Positions 47,555 to 59,562 of a stretch of 64,000 nucleotides of DNA are shown in pieces. Every line of letters begins with the position of its first letter. Position 1 is the stretch's first letter. The stretch spans positions 88,134,604 to 88,198,603 of the forward strand of contig NC_065531.1 of the NCBI RefSeq assembly GCF_020184175.1, read 5' to 3'. The notes beneath the pieces are model-generated. The model was not told the origin of the DNA, ran no database searches, and saw only the letters and a list, made by a program, of their open reading frames with translations. Made by a program: the position numbers and the translations under genes. This DNA comes from Aphis gossypii. Taxonomy: Eukaryota; Arthropoda; Insecta; Hemiptera; Aphididae.

Positions 47555-50500
47555 ATGGAGTCTTCAATACCTAACAGTAGTACGAGTAAGTTACCTATTT
47601 AAATTACTAATATTATTTATCAAAAATAAAGGTACAGTGTATTTTGTATTCATAATTATTGGAAAATCAGTAACCTTCTTATATTGTTCCATTGTAAATT
47701 TCAATAATAGTAATAATAGACAGTTAGTCTTATGTCGCATTAAAATAGACTATTATGAATTAAAGTAGATACTTAAATGTCTGTAACTATAAGTAATTAA
47801 TGCATACCTATATAAAAAAAAACTAAATTTATTAATTTTAGCTAATTAGTAATCAATAACGATTAAAATAGGAGTTGGTTAATGTAAACCAGTTAGCATA
47901 CTAATTATAGCCTTTAGGTAGGTATTCTAAAAACTTTGTTGACCCTCTGTTAATTTTTAAAAGTGTATAACAAAAATATGTGTTTTAAATTATTTAATAA
48001 CTGTAAATAATGTAACCATTAAACAATCAATCATATTATTTATAATAAAATAAATTTAAGATATACTTTTAGTGCCTAAATGAAGCATAACATAGGTAAC
48101 CAAACATTAGTGATGTGCTTTTATTCAATGGTGTTGCGAACTGAAAATATTCCAGAGGCAAGTAACATATATCCCAAGCACCCAACACTCTCCTATTATA
48201 CTTAAATAGAGTTTTTTTTTTTACCTAACCCTCTAAAACTTAAAAAATCTAAGGCAATTGCCTCTGAAATTACCCTTCGCCGTGCTACTGCTTTTATTTC
48301 ATTATCATAATAGTCAAATTTAAAATTAAATTATAATTTTAGTATTTAACACAAGAATATTGTAAAATAAATTTTATTAAATTTAAAATGGTATGAATCC
48401 TTTAAGAAAATACACAATAAACATTTTATTTTGTAACTAAGTTATCACAATATAGTACTCTCACGTAAAGTGTTACTGAACACGAATAAATAATTTTTTT
48501 TTGTAATTATAATTTATAACTATGTTTAAATTTTTAATCCCTATAATTTATAGGTTCGTCTAAGTCGATTACATTAAATTATGAAATGGATAGTTCCAAT
48601 GAAGATATTGGTAAGTGATTTTTCAAAACTTTGAATATAGATAAATAATAAATTATAGGTAGTATGTTAACCAAGAACTTAGATTTGAAGTTATAAATAA
48701 TGTTGTACAACACATTTTATTTGTTTTTATCATTCATATTATATATTTAAATACCAGGTTGAGAATATTATATTTTCATTAAGATTTATACAATTTTGAT
48801 CAAACTTCTATTAATTTGTAAATTTTACATAAAAATTAGTATTGATACTGACTCAAGTATATCCTTCTTAGTAATTTATATTTCATGGTAATTTTTAATT
48901 AAAATAACATTTTGATAACTATTTTTATTTATTCTATCTACAACCATTTATAACATATGGTAAGTTTGATATTAAGTATTAATTTTTTCGGCGATGTTTA
49001 AATCAATTAGGTACCTAAATATTTCATATCATAACTAATAATGATCAGTGTTTATGTAGGTATATAACTACATTTTAATATTTTAATTTTAAAGAGATAA
49101 TATATTAAATTAAAAATTAAATGTAATATGTATGTATAATAGCTATATTAGGTATAATATAATATTTATTAATAATTTAATATGTTTTCATTTATAATTT
49201 TTTATTGTTTTTAGATCAACAGGTTTTACGAGAAGCTGGGGAACAAACTATTAGTGCAGAATGGTCAGCTACAGTATCTGCATTAAATTCATTAGACACT
49301 ACTTCAAGTAATTCTTATATTAATATTGAGACATTAAAATCGTGTTGTGCTAATCCGTCAGATACTCTTAAAGATAAAGAAGATTTTATGATTTTTGAAT
49401 CTTCTTCTGCGGTAAACACGTCAAAGTTTAATGCCAATGACACAAAATATAATTTAGAATGTAAAACTACAGCATTTCAAAAAAAACCTAAACTAATTTC
49501 TCAAAATTTTAGTCGTGTGTTTGAGAATGTTTTAAATGATGATAGTCAGATGGAGATAACTCAGAATAGTATTTGTTTGAATCGCTTCCAAAAGCGTAAG
49601 AGATTGATACCTTCTAATGATGAAGATTTTATTGAAATTAACAATTCCAATTACAGTGGCTTAGATAATGTGGAAATTAGCATGATGAAATCTCCAAAAT
49701 TTTGTTTTTCCAAAAAAAAAAAAAAGGAAAAATTTGATATGCCAGATTATAATTTGTCTGCCACAGAGAGTGTTTCAATTGCTGATGATACTAATATATC
49801 TAAAATAAAAGAAAATATCTCAAATTTGCCTCTTGTTGTAAATGATAATTCCAACAATATCATGGAAGTATCCAAAGCAGAAGTCTTAATACAAAAATTC
49901 AGTCGCAAAACAATTGGTGTACCTGATACTGCATTTGATAATATTATTAATGATTCAAGCTTGATATCTGATATTGCACCCAATAACAAAACGACATCCT
50001 TGAATGAAATTTCAGTTTCAAATATTAATAGCACTCCAATGTTTAGCAAAACTAGTATGTCAAATTTAAATTATACTTATGACGTACCTATTAATACTAA
50101 TTATAGTACTGTCAAAAATTCAATTTCTGGTGATGTTGATGTATCTAGAGTAAAACAAAATATTGTTTTTAAAAAACCATTAAATTCTTCTATTCTTATA
50201 AATGATAGCTCCAATAATATGGATGCATCTAACACAGAAATCTTTATACACAAGTTTAATCGAAAAAAAATTGATATAACTAATTCTGCATTTGACAATA
50301 TTCTTAATGATTCAAGCATGACATTTGATATTAGGATGAATAACAAAAATACATCTTTAAACGAAAACTCAGTGTCAAATGTTAATAGCACTCCAATGTT
50401 TAGTAAAGCGAGTGTGCCAAATTTAAATTATACTTATGATGTACTTATTAATACTGATTCTACAACAGTTAAAGAATCAATTGCTGATGATGCTGATATA

Positions 50501-53500
50501 TCTAAAGTAAAACAAAATACTGATTTTAAAATACCATCAAATTTATCTCTTGTAAATGATAACTCCAATAATATGGATGTATCTAACACAGAAATCTTTA
50601 TAAACAAGTTCGGCCGAAAAACAATTGATGTAGCTGATTCAGTATTTGAAAATATTATTAATGATTCAAATATTACATCAGATAATTTATTAAATAACAA
50701 AGATACATCCTCAAATAAGATATTAGTGACCAATGTCTATGATACTCCAGGATTTAGTAAGATAAACATATCTAATTTAAACCATACCTATGATAAACCT
50801 ATAAATATTGATAGTTCTAAAATTGATGTTTCTATCACTGCTGATAATAAAATAGTTAAAGTAAAACAAAATGCTGGTTTTAAAAAATCATCTACATTTG
50901 TTAATGATAGCTCTGACAACATTATGGATTTATCCAAAACAGAAGTCTTTACACACAAGTTCAGCCGAAAAACAATTGATGTAACTAATTCTGTATTTGA
51001 CAATATTATTAATGATTCAAGTATGATTTCTGACAATACATTAAATAATAAGAAGTCCTTGATTCAGACACCAGTGTTAAATATTGATAGCACTCCAGTT
51101 TTTAATAAAATGGACTCTTCTAATTTAAATCATTACAGTAATAAATCCCAGAAAACTCAATCAAAAGAATCAATAATCTCTACTTCAAGTAATGAAGATT
51201 TATCATTAACAAATTCTTCTACTGGATTTTTAGAAAGACGTAGTTCATCTAGAAGTAAATCAAAATCATCTAAACATTCAACAAGTGCTATTTCAAACAA
51301 TGATGCTTTGACATTATTAAATACTACTATGGAATCATTGGAAAGTAATGAATCTCAGAAATTACTGTCTGAGCATTCAATTAGTCCTACTAATAATGAA
51401 AGTTTAAAATCAACAAATTCCACTACTGGATTTTCAGAAAGACGTAGTTCGTCTAGAAATAAATCAAAATCATCCAAACACTCAACAAGTGCTATTTCAA
51501 ACAATGATGCTTTGACATTATTAAATACTACTATGGAATCATTGGAAAGTAATGAATCTCAGAAATCACTGTCTGAGCGTTCAATTAGTCCTTCTACTAA
51601 TAATGAAAGTTTAAAATCAACAAATTCCACTACTGGATTTTCAGAAAGACGTAGTTCGTCTAGAAATAAATCAAAATCATCCAAACACTCAACAAGTGCT
51701 ATTTCAAACAATGATGCTTTGACATTATTAAATACTACTATGGAATCATTGGAAAGTAATGAATCTCAGAAATCACTGTCTGAGCGTTCAATTAGTCCTT
51801 CTACTAATAATGAAAGTTTAAAATCAACAAATTCCACTATAGGATTTTCAGAAAGACGTAGTTCTTCTAGAAATAAATCAAAATCATCTAAACATTCAAC
51901 AAGTGCTATTTCAAACAATGATGCTTTGACATTATTAAATACTACTATGGAATCATTGGGAAGTAATGAATCTCAGAAATCACTCTTAAAACGTTCAATT
52001 AGTTCTACTAATAACAAAAGTTTAAAATCAACAAATTCTACTACTGGATTTTCAGAAAGACGTAGTTCTTCTCGAAATAAATCAAAATTATCTAAACATT
52101 CAACAAGTGCTATTTCAAACAATGATAGTTTGACATCATTAAATACTACTATGGAATCATTGGGAAGTAATGAATCTCAGAAATCGCAATCGAAGCGTTC
52201 AATTAGTCCTTCTACAAATAATGAAAGTTTCAAATCAACAAATTCTACTACTGAGATTTCAAAAAGATGTAGTTCGTCTAGAAATAAATCATCATTATTG
52301 ACATCTAAACATTCAACAAGTGTTATCTCAAACAAAGACAGTACAGCATTGTTAAATTCTACTACTGGATTTTCAGAAAGATGTAGTTCTAGAAATCAAT
52401 CAACATCATCTAAACATTCAACAAGTGCTATTTCAAATAATGATAATTTGACATCATTAAATACTAGTATGGAATCATTAGAAAGTAATGAATCTCAGAA
52501 ATCGCAATCGAAGCGTTCAATTAGTCCTTCTACAAATAATGAAAGTTTAAAATCAACAAATTCTACTACTGAGATTTCAAAAAGACGTAGTTCATCTAGA
52601 AATAAATCATCATTATTGACATCTAAACATTCAACAAGTGTTATCTCAAACAAAGACAGTACAGCATTATTAAATTCTACTACTGGATTTTCAGAAAGAT
52701 GTAGTTCTAGAAATCAATCAACATCATCTAAACATTCAACAAGTGCTATTTCAAACAATGATAGTTTGACATCATTAAATACTACTATGGAATCATTAGA
52801 AAGTAATGAATCTCAGAAATCGCAATTGAAGCGTTCAATTAGTCCTACAAATAATGAAAGTTTAAAATCAACAAATTCTACTACTGGATTTTTAGAAAGA
52901 CGTAGTTCGTCTAGGAATAAATCATCATTATTGACATCTAAACATTCGACTAGTGTTATCTCAAGCAAGGACAGTACAGCATTGTTAAATTCTACTACAG
53001 GAATATCAGTAAATGATAAATCAGCTAAAAATAAATCTCAACATTGCACAAGTGTTATTTCAAAGAATGACAATTTAACATTGTTGAATGCCACTATAGA
53101 ATCAGTTGAAAATTATAATGCTCAGAAAATTCAATCCAAACATTTAAAAAGTCCTACCTTTAATACTGAAACTTCAACAACTTTGAATACCACAACTGGA
53201 TCATTAAAACAAAATATATTGGAACAAAAAAGTAATGGTCTGAGTAATGTAGAACCAGTAACTTCAATTGATATTGATAAATTAACCAATACTGATTGTT
53301 TAACAATTAAGGATACTACTACTTTGGAACAAAAAGTCATGTCAATAAATCAATCAAATTCTTCACCAAATAGTTCTATTAAAATGTCCATCAATAGATT
53401 AGAAGATGATCCTAATTATAATAATAAAATACATAGTTTATTATCAAAACAAGAAAACCATTCTCATGATAATATTGAACAAGTAATACCAAATATTACA

Positions 53501-54466
53501 GATGGCTCATTAGTGGAAAATAAATCATCTAAAACTAGAGTATTAAGATCTTCTTTGCGTAATAATAAAAACAAGTCTTTATTTACTAAATCATTGGCGT
53601 CAAAAAATATAAATAATTTATGTACGGGTTCTGCTAGATCTTCAAAAAATGTAGTTAATTTTGAAAATGAAAGTTTTAATAATAATTCTGATAATTCATT
53701 ATTTTGGACAACATTACCTGATGAAACCACAAGCATATCAAGTACTCATAATGTAAATGTGAATACATTTCAAACGCCTATAAGTAATAAATTAATTATT
53801 GCAGAAAATATTGTCAACACAATTAAAATCATGTCTACAAATAAACAAAAATCTACTCATCCAGGTGCTTTTGTACTTGATGATCATAATAATGGGCCAT
53901 TAACAAGATCATTTGTAACACGTTCATGTAACCACAGTCCTTCAATTCTAACTTTGGCTTTTGGTGGACAACAAATTTCTGAATCAACATCATCGCTCAC
54001 ACATTCTCTCTCAGAAACTATCATTGATCAATCACAGATTGAAGAAAATATAAAACAAAAGTTCAAATCACTGTATAAGAAAGAATCATGGATTACAAAA
54101 CGTCTCTACAAATTCTTAATTATTAAATTGCAACCAAATTATAATATATATTCAGTGAAATATGCAGAAAAGTTTATTAAATACCTAGCAATGCTTTTAA
54201 AACAAATTTATAACGATAATGTAAATTTACAGTTGTATACAGATATGTTAAGATACCATATGGCGAGATATGGAATCATCAAAGATACATTTGATTACTT
54301 AGGGTTTTTGTCTGATTATATACCAATGGCTTATTATAAAAAATTAGTTCCTGGGTGGAACCTTGAAATTTCAGCAGTCAAATTTGATCCACAAAAATAT
54401 TATATTCCTCTCATGGATGACGAAGAATTCTTAAATTATATTATGAAACACCTTAAAGAAGCTTAG
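47555..54466 (+). CDS. CENPT: Probable CENP-T: large repetitive kinetochore protein with C-terminal histone fold
   Basis: Three exons join in phase: 47555-47585, 48554-48610 and 49215-54466, giving 1,779 aa starting MESSIPNSSTSSKSITLNYE. The last ~130 residues are the only folded-looking part. KYAEKFIKYLAMLLKQIYND, TDMLRYHMARYGIIKDT, then YIPMAYYKKLVPGWN follows the order of vertebrate CENP-T: histone-fold helices with an AAHAGRKT loop, then a LPLEYRQLLIP tail. CENP-T binds centromeric chromatin (with CENP-W) and recruits Ndc80 through its long disordered N-terminus, which fits this layout. The N-terminal 1,640 residues are Ser/Asn-rich and repetitive: four ~118-aa modules (49883-51140) and a Ser-rich array (51180-53220). 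Vertebrate CENP-T is ~560-640 aa, so this one is about three times longer. The assignment is from remembered family features, not a search; the fallback is an unknown repetitive nuclear protein. Confidence 0.7.
49883..51140 (+). repeat. Four tandem ~118-residue modules with an F-[DE]-N-[IL]-[IL]-N-D motif
   Basis: Module starts at 49883, 50240, 50594 and 50945, with spacing of 357, 354 and 351 bp. Each begins with a (V/I)x(I/T)xKFxRK(T/K)I stretch, followed by [TS]-[AV]-F-[DE]-N-I-[IL]-N-D (49928-49960, 50285-50317, 50639-50671, 50990-51022), then TPxF(S/N)K and LN(Y/H)xY. A leader copy of the motif, SRVFENVLNDDS, is at 49511-49546. The fourth module is truncated. Confidence 0.9.
51180..53220 (+). 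repeat. Ser-rich 69-residue tandem array in the CENP-T candidate
   Basis: A 204-207-bp unit is repeated head to tail. GGATTTTCAGAAAGACGTAG-type unit starts are near 51224, 51428, 51635, 51842 and 52046, and later units are mixed with a second, shorter unit type (SKHSTSVISNKDSTALLNST). Typical unit: SERRSSSRNKSKSSKHSTSA, then NTTMESLESNESQK, then RSISPSTNN. The units at 51428-51634 and 51635-51841 appear identical at nucleotide level, so the array has exchanged sequence recently. Most units keep an SP site. Confidence 0.92.
54077..54361 (+). other. Histone-fold-like C-terminal domain of the CENP-T candidate
   Basis: Residues ~1651-1745. Three helices can be read from the hydrophobic pattern: WITKRLYKFLIIK, a long central YAEKFIKYLAMLLKQIYNDN plus LQLYTDMLRYHMARYG, and IKDTFDYLGFLSDY. 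The following IPMAYYKKLVP matches the CENP-T-specific extension (LPLEYRQLLIP in human) better than any canonical histone. A conserved basic HAGRK in the loop is replaced by HMARYG. Confidence 0.65.
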
Positions 54467-54619
54467 TAAAACCCTGTTTACCTATTGATAATTAAAAATA
54501 CATTAAATTGGTGTTATTTATATATTATATTATTATAATTTTGTATGAAGTGGAATGAAGAAAATATTTTATTTAGAAGTTAATTATTTATTTAGTTATC
54601 AGTTTAATTTAATGTACTA

Positions 54620-54625
54620 AATAAA
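54620..54625 (+). terminator. Candidate poly(A) signal of the CENP-T candidate
   Basis: AATAAA about 155 bases after the stop codon at 54464-54466, in a T-rich context. Support is by position only. Confidence 0.35.
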
Positions 54626-56380
54626 AATATAGTTTGTAATTTTTTAAATATAATATTTAATATTTTACTACTGAACTTTTTAACAATAAAACTAAATCAA
54701 TGTTATGTGAATTTATGCTTAAAAATATTTTTTTTTTTTACTGTAGTCAAATGAATGTAATTGTTAACTAAAATTTTATATTTTTTTTTTTTTTTTTGCA
54801 TAATTAATTTCTACTTGTTAAGAAAATATGTTTGTAGCTTTTTTAACTGTTTAGTTATAAAACAAAAAAATATTTTTTTTTACTATTAGTAAATGCCAGT
54901 TTTTGGTACAATTAAAATAAAATTCCAGTTCTTTTTTAATATGTACAGTATAATATTGATTAATAACATGTATACGAAATTAGGGGGGGACTACCATATT
55001 TACGAAAAAGATAAATGGAAGTTCATATGATAATATTTATGAAAACATTTTAACATTGTATACAGTAATGTACTGTGTTATTCTTTTATCGAACATTAAA
55101 AAAAATTTTTTTTTTTTTACATAATTTTCTGCTGAAATAAAGTAACATTTTTTAACTTTTACTTTTTTGACTGACAACATACATTTAATAATAGTATTTA
55201 TTATTTTTAGATACCAAATTTTAAATTAAATTTACATACATGTTATACAGCATAAATTATTTATTCTTTGGTTCCTAAGGTTTATATTTTGAAGCAGAAT
55301 ATTAACCTAAAAATGTACGACTTTAAAAAAAAGTAAAAAAAATTTTAATGTTAATAACATTAATGTATTTCAAAATAATAAGTACCTATTCGATAAAATA
55401 ATTCTCGTATACTGTATACTGATTGGAAAGGTCTAAAAAAAAATATTAATTCTTTTCTTTATTTGAAATGATGAACATAAATAATAATAGTTTTATGGTT
55501 ATTATAACTACCCTGGCCAGTTTACCAAAATTCTAATGTATTTTAAATTATATTTCTATTCAAATTATAGTAGATCTAGTATGTACTTGTATTGTCAAAA
55601 AGTTACCTAACTTTAGAAATGGTTGGAAAACTTATAAACGATGATTATAATAATAATGCTACATTTGTAGCAATGCTATTTGGTATTGCTCAACCTAAGT
55701 GTTAAAATATGCATAAGGTAATTTAAGTGTTCTAAACATTTTAAACCAATGGCATTTATAAATTAAATAGGATCTATCGGAATGATTTGACAATTTCAGT
55801 TAAAATTCAAATATCAAAATTGTCAAATCCTTGCAAATGAAACAATACATACATAAAATTATCAGCATACACCACATAGAAATAAATGTTAAGAATTAAA
55901 ATCATATCTGAATTTCATGAAAATAAAAAACTATTATGTTTACATTTAGTAAGAATAAAAAACCACCATTTTACTTTCTATTATAATTTTAACTTTTATT
56001 TATTCATGAAACATTTGAATTTGTTTTAACAAATACATCATTATTAATTATTTTGTGTAATAACTAAATTATGTTTGGATTTAAAATTACTAGTATTCAA
56101 ACACCTCTAATTACAATACATAATATATGAAATACATACAAAATAAAAATCATTATAATAAATGATTTAGTGTTAACTTAAAATTCAATCTTATAATACA
56201 TAATAATATAATTGAAAATTTAAAAAAGTTAATTATTAATAATAATACAAATCAATGAACACAATTATTTGAGTTGTAAATTTCAAAAATATTTATTCTA
56301 TTTTACAACTAAGGAAAATACTTTAACAAATATTCTGTCATTGTCGATATACACTCTGTACATAGACATTTATCATGATC
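54626..56380. other. Intergenic or 3' UTR, AT-rich
   Basis: Between the convergent ends of the CENP-T candidate and Alh. No gene was recognised; it contains poly-T and poly-A tracts. A minus-strand AATAAA at 56292-56297, ~85 bases past the Alh stop, may be the Alh poly(A) signal. Confidence 0.4.
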
Positions 56381-58789
56381 TCAGCTTTGCTTAGGTAGAT
56401 TATCCATGCTTACTTGATGCCTGGACGTTGGTATGTTTGGTGTTTCTTGCATTGTTTGATACATTGGATTTGATGTTTGATTATGGTTTCTATTATGTTG
56501 ATTCCATGTGTCATGCCCAACACTTCCTCTAACAATAACTTGTGATTGAGCAGCAGGATTGGTTGAATAATGTTGGTGTTGCTGAGGATGTCTGGAAGAA
56601 GGTATTGCATAATTTTGATGATACCTATGTTGTTGCTGTAGAATCTGATTATCTATAGATGGTAAATAATTGGATCTGGGGGGTAATGAGGTTTCAACAT
56701 GATTTGGAGGGGTTGGTGCAACTTGATTTGTCCTATTTTGAGGAACCAATGGAATAGCTAGTCTAGCATTAACAGCCAATAAATGGTCTCTACGTCTAGT
56801 AAATGTAGCCAATTCTTTTTCTAAGTCTGTATTTTCATTTTTCAGTTGATACAAACATGATAATAATGATGCTACATCAAAATGTTGTGCTTGTTCCATT
56901 AACAATGATCCACCTTGTTCCCATTGCCGTTCAAGTAAATCTTCTAAACTTTGGGAACTATTTCCAATCCCATTAGTAAACCATTCAGGGCCAGAAGTAT
57001 TTGATTGAGGAGCATCAGTAGGAGGCTTCTGAACATGACGACATAACTGGGGACCCATTAACAACGGTGGTCGATTTGTTGGTATATTATTTTCATTAAA
57101 CTGCTTATGTGTCTTAATTTCTTCATTCAATGTATCAGTCATTTGTTGAGCCATGGTAGAATTTGGATTTAAAGCATTTCCCAGCATATGCGGAGCATCA
57201 ATACTAGATTCAAAATATTTTTGATCATTTGCTTCTTTAGTTTTTGCAGTGATTGAGTTGGATACATTCATCGTGTTTGGATCTTTAATCCATGTATTTG
57301 TCATGTTAACTGGGGGAACATTTGGATCTACACAAGATAAGTTTGGTTCATCAATAATTTTTAAACCATCAGACTGGAATCCATCATTGGTCATGCAAAC
57401 TTCCATTGAATTATCAACATTTTCGCATTTAATCTCTTTTTCAGATTGTGTATCAATAGGATACTGTTTAATACTACCGACTGACACACTTTCCGTTTTA
57501 CTTTTTGGATGACGAGTAGAAGCTTGAGAATTATTTGGAGTAGTACTTTGTGGTTTGTCTTTAAATTCTTCATAATTATTAAATGATGGAAGCTTTTTTT
57601 TTTGTTTGGCTTGACCATCATTGTCAATATTTTCATGAGCAAATTCATCTAATGATATTTCAGATGCATTTTGAGGTCGATATGGAGCAATGTGCTTTAT
57701 TTTTAAATTGTTGCTCTTCTTAAGTTTTGAGTAATGGTGTTTACAATATCCAACATACTGTACATTACGTCCATGGTTTCCTGCTTCTTCACATAACAAT
57801 CCAACATTTTGTGCACAAGTTACATGGAACCCTAATTTACAACCTCCTTTTTTACAAGTCATACAAGCTCCGTACGTCGAAACTTTATGTTCTCTATTCT
57901 TTTCTTCACAAATATAGCAATTTTTTTTAAACCTATCAGGTGGTATTTCATTTAATTTGATTGGTTCCATTGTATGAACATCGACAAAAGTCACTTCAGG
58001 AATAAATAAAGCACATACAACATGAGCCCAACTCCCATTTTCTGTCGGTTTAAGAGCACCATCTTTAGATGGACACAATTCACATGTTACTTTGGCAATT
58101 GGATTTTTTTTAAGAGCTACACATTTATTGCAGTACCATGATCCTTTTGGTACTACTCGAATTCCATAGCAAGCCTTATGTACAGCAACATTACAATTGC
58201 GACCATCACAATATACTAAAGGGTTATCATCAAATGCTTTATCTTCACTACATACACTACAGTTTCCCAACATTTCTTTCATTGCTTTACCTAGAAAAAA
58301 AAAATTAATTTAATTTCTCTACACTTGATGCATTCAAAACTGATTTTATCAAGAATAAAACATATAAACTGAGTTCAAAATATATGTTAAAAGATACAAT
58401 TAATGTGTTCATAAATGTGAATAAACAGTAGAATAAGTCACCCTCATTTTGATTAAATTAACTTAAAACATTTTAAAATAAATATATGGAAATGCATGTA
58501 CAAATAAAAATTAATTAACAACTAGTACCTATTTATTTGATTACATTAATGCACGGTAGAATATACTTCATGTAACCATATCACAATAAATTAATTAGTA
58601 TTAAATAACATTTATGGAACATGAGACCTACTAACTGTAATACACTACATATATTGTGAAAAATATTAATACATATATCTGTTAACTAATAATCAATATA
58701 ATATATTCTATCTAAAAAAAATATGTATGCTAGGCATAGTAATACTACATTAGTAATCAAATAATATACCTACAATACTTACGATTCAT
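56381..58789 (-). CDS. Alh: Alhambra / AF10-AF17 family chromatin protein (PZP finger plus OM-LZ zipper)
   Basis: Nuclear cofactor of the Dot1 H3K79 methyltransferase. The PZP module reads the histone H3 tail and the OM-LZ leucine zipper binds Dot1 in relatives. Exons: 58783-58789 (7 coding bases, ATGAATC) and 56381-58290, giving 638 aa starting MNRKAMKEMLGNCSVC. PZP runs about aa 13-190: PHD finger (CSVC, YCDG, HKACYG, CNKC), zinc knuckle (CELCPSKDGALK) and extended PHD (CYICEEKN, ACMTC, CKLGFHVTC, YCKHH). The zipper is at about aa 445-515: LEDLLERQWEQ, then LYQLKNENTDLEKELATF. A Gln/His/Pro-rich tail follows. The start was chosen because the 7-nt exon supplies an in-frame ATG; otherwise the ATG at 58282 would do. 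Shorter than human AF10 (1,068 aa), mainly in the disordered middle. Confidence 0.92.
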
Positions 58790-59562
58790 ATGAGAAATCA
58801 CTGATTATGAGCGAGTTGTTCATAATAACAATAAAAGTTTAATATTTTCGGGTTAAAAACAATAAGAAAATATCCAATATGACTAAGAAAATTAAAACTA
58901 ACCGAGGAAATGAAAGAAAATAAATTATGAATTTCAAATATTCGAAAATTTAAAGACGACGATAGAACGAATGGAACACGAACCAACAAAAAGCATGCAA
59001 TAAAAAAGGGAAATATTGAATAAAATAGTAAATGTTAGTAAAACTGGTTATTATCAGGTCGACGGGCCTCACCAGAACGCAAATTAGTCTCGTCCCGTCT
59101 TTCTAACTGCACCTGGGCACACTCCGACTATATAGTTCGAATGCAGCTGGTTGACCTCAACCACTAGCATGGTTAGTTGTATGACAGAGGTATCGACCAT
59201 AATTTTATGTTCTGTGTTGTTAGTCGTTTCTTCCATGTACAATCGTTGGCCATCCCGTCGTAATCGGCTGTCGTGAAGTTGCAAAAAATAATTGAACGGG
59301 GATAAAGGAAAAAACGAACTATCATCCGTCTTGTTTTAATTTTAATTTATTATTATTATTTTTTCCCCATCTCATGACTTTAAAGTTTGATCTGAAGATC
59401 GACCAATGTCCGGTTGCGTTTCCATATTAGTTCAAAATCTGTGGGACACGCACGATCGGTCGCATTAATTTGTCAGGAATACGTACGGTATATATTACAA
59501 AATAAATTGTTAATGACTAGAATACACCGCGAGACGACGACTGTAGAGACGGAACCTGTGAA
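58790..59562. promoter_or_regulatory. Probable divergent promoter region of Alh and KCMF1
   Basis: The two genes point away from each other with 773 bases between start codons. 59040-59300 is less AT-rich and has a minus-strand GTGAGG donor-like site near 59070, so it may contain an Alh 5' UTR exon. 59400-59562 is CpG-bearing and probably KCMF1 5' UTR. No TATA box or named site is claimed. Confidence 0.5.

Noticed and set aside
49205..49214. Using the TTG at 49205 as the start of the large repetitive protein
   Set aside because: A TTTTTAG acceptor precedes 49215 and two upstream exons (47555-47585, 48554-48610) join in phase with a proper ATG.
49747..51036. Four minus-strand open frames of 82-100 codons in a row
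   Set aside because: They are antisense shadows of the repeated modules of the CENP-T candidate; their regular spacing only mirrors the ~354-bp repeat.
51180..53220. Regular direct repeats that could suggest a CRISPR-like or satellite array
   Set aside because: Units are ~207 bp, stay in one long open frame and lack unique spacers, so this is a coding tandem repeat.
57249..57512. Plus-strand 87-codon frame
   Set aside because: Antisense shadow of the single large Alh exon.
59084..59284. Minus-strand 66-codon frame upstream of Alh
   Set aside because: It has no domain and sits where an Alh 5' UTR exon is expected; open by chance in less AT-rich DNA.
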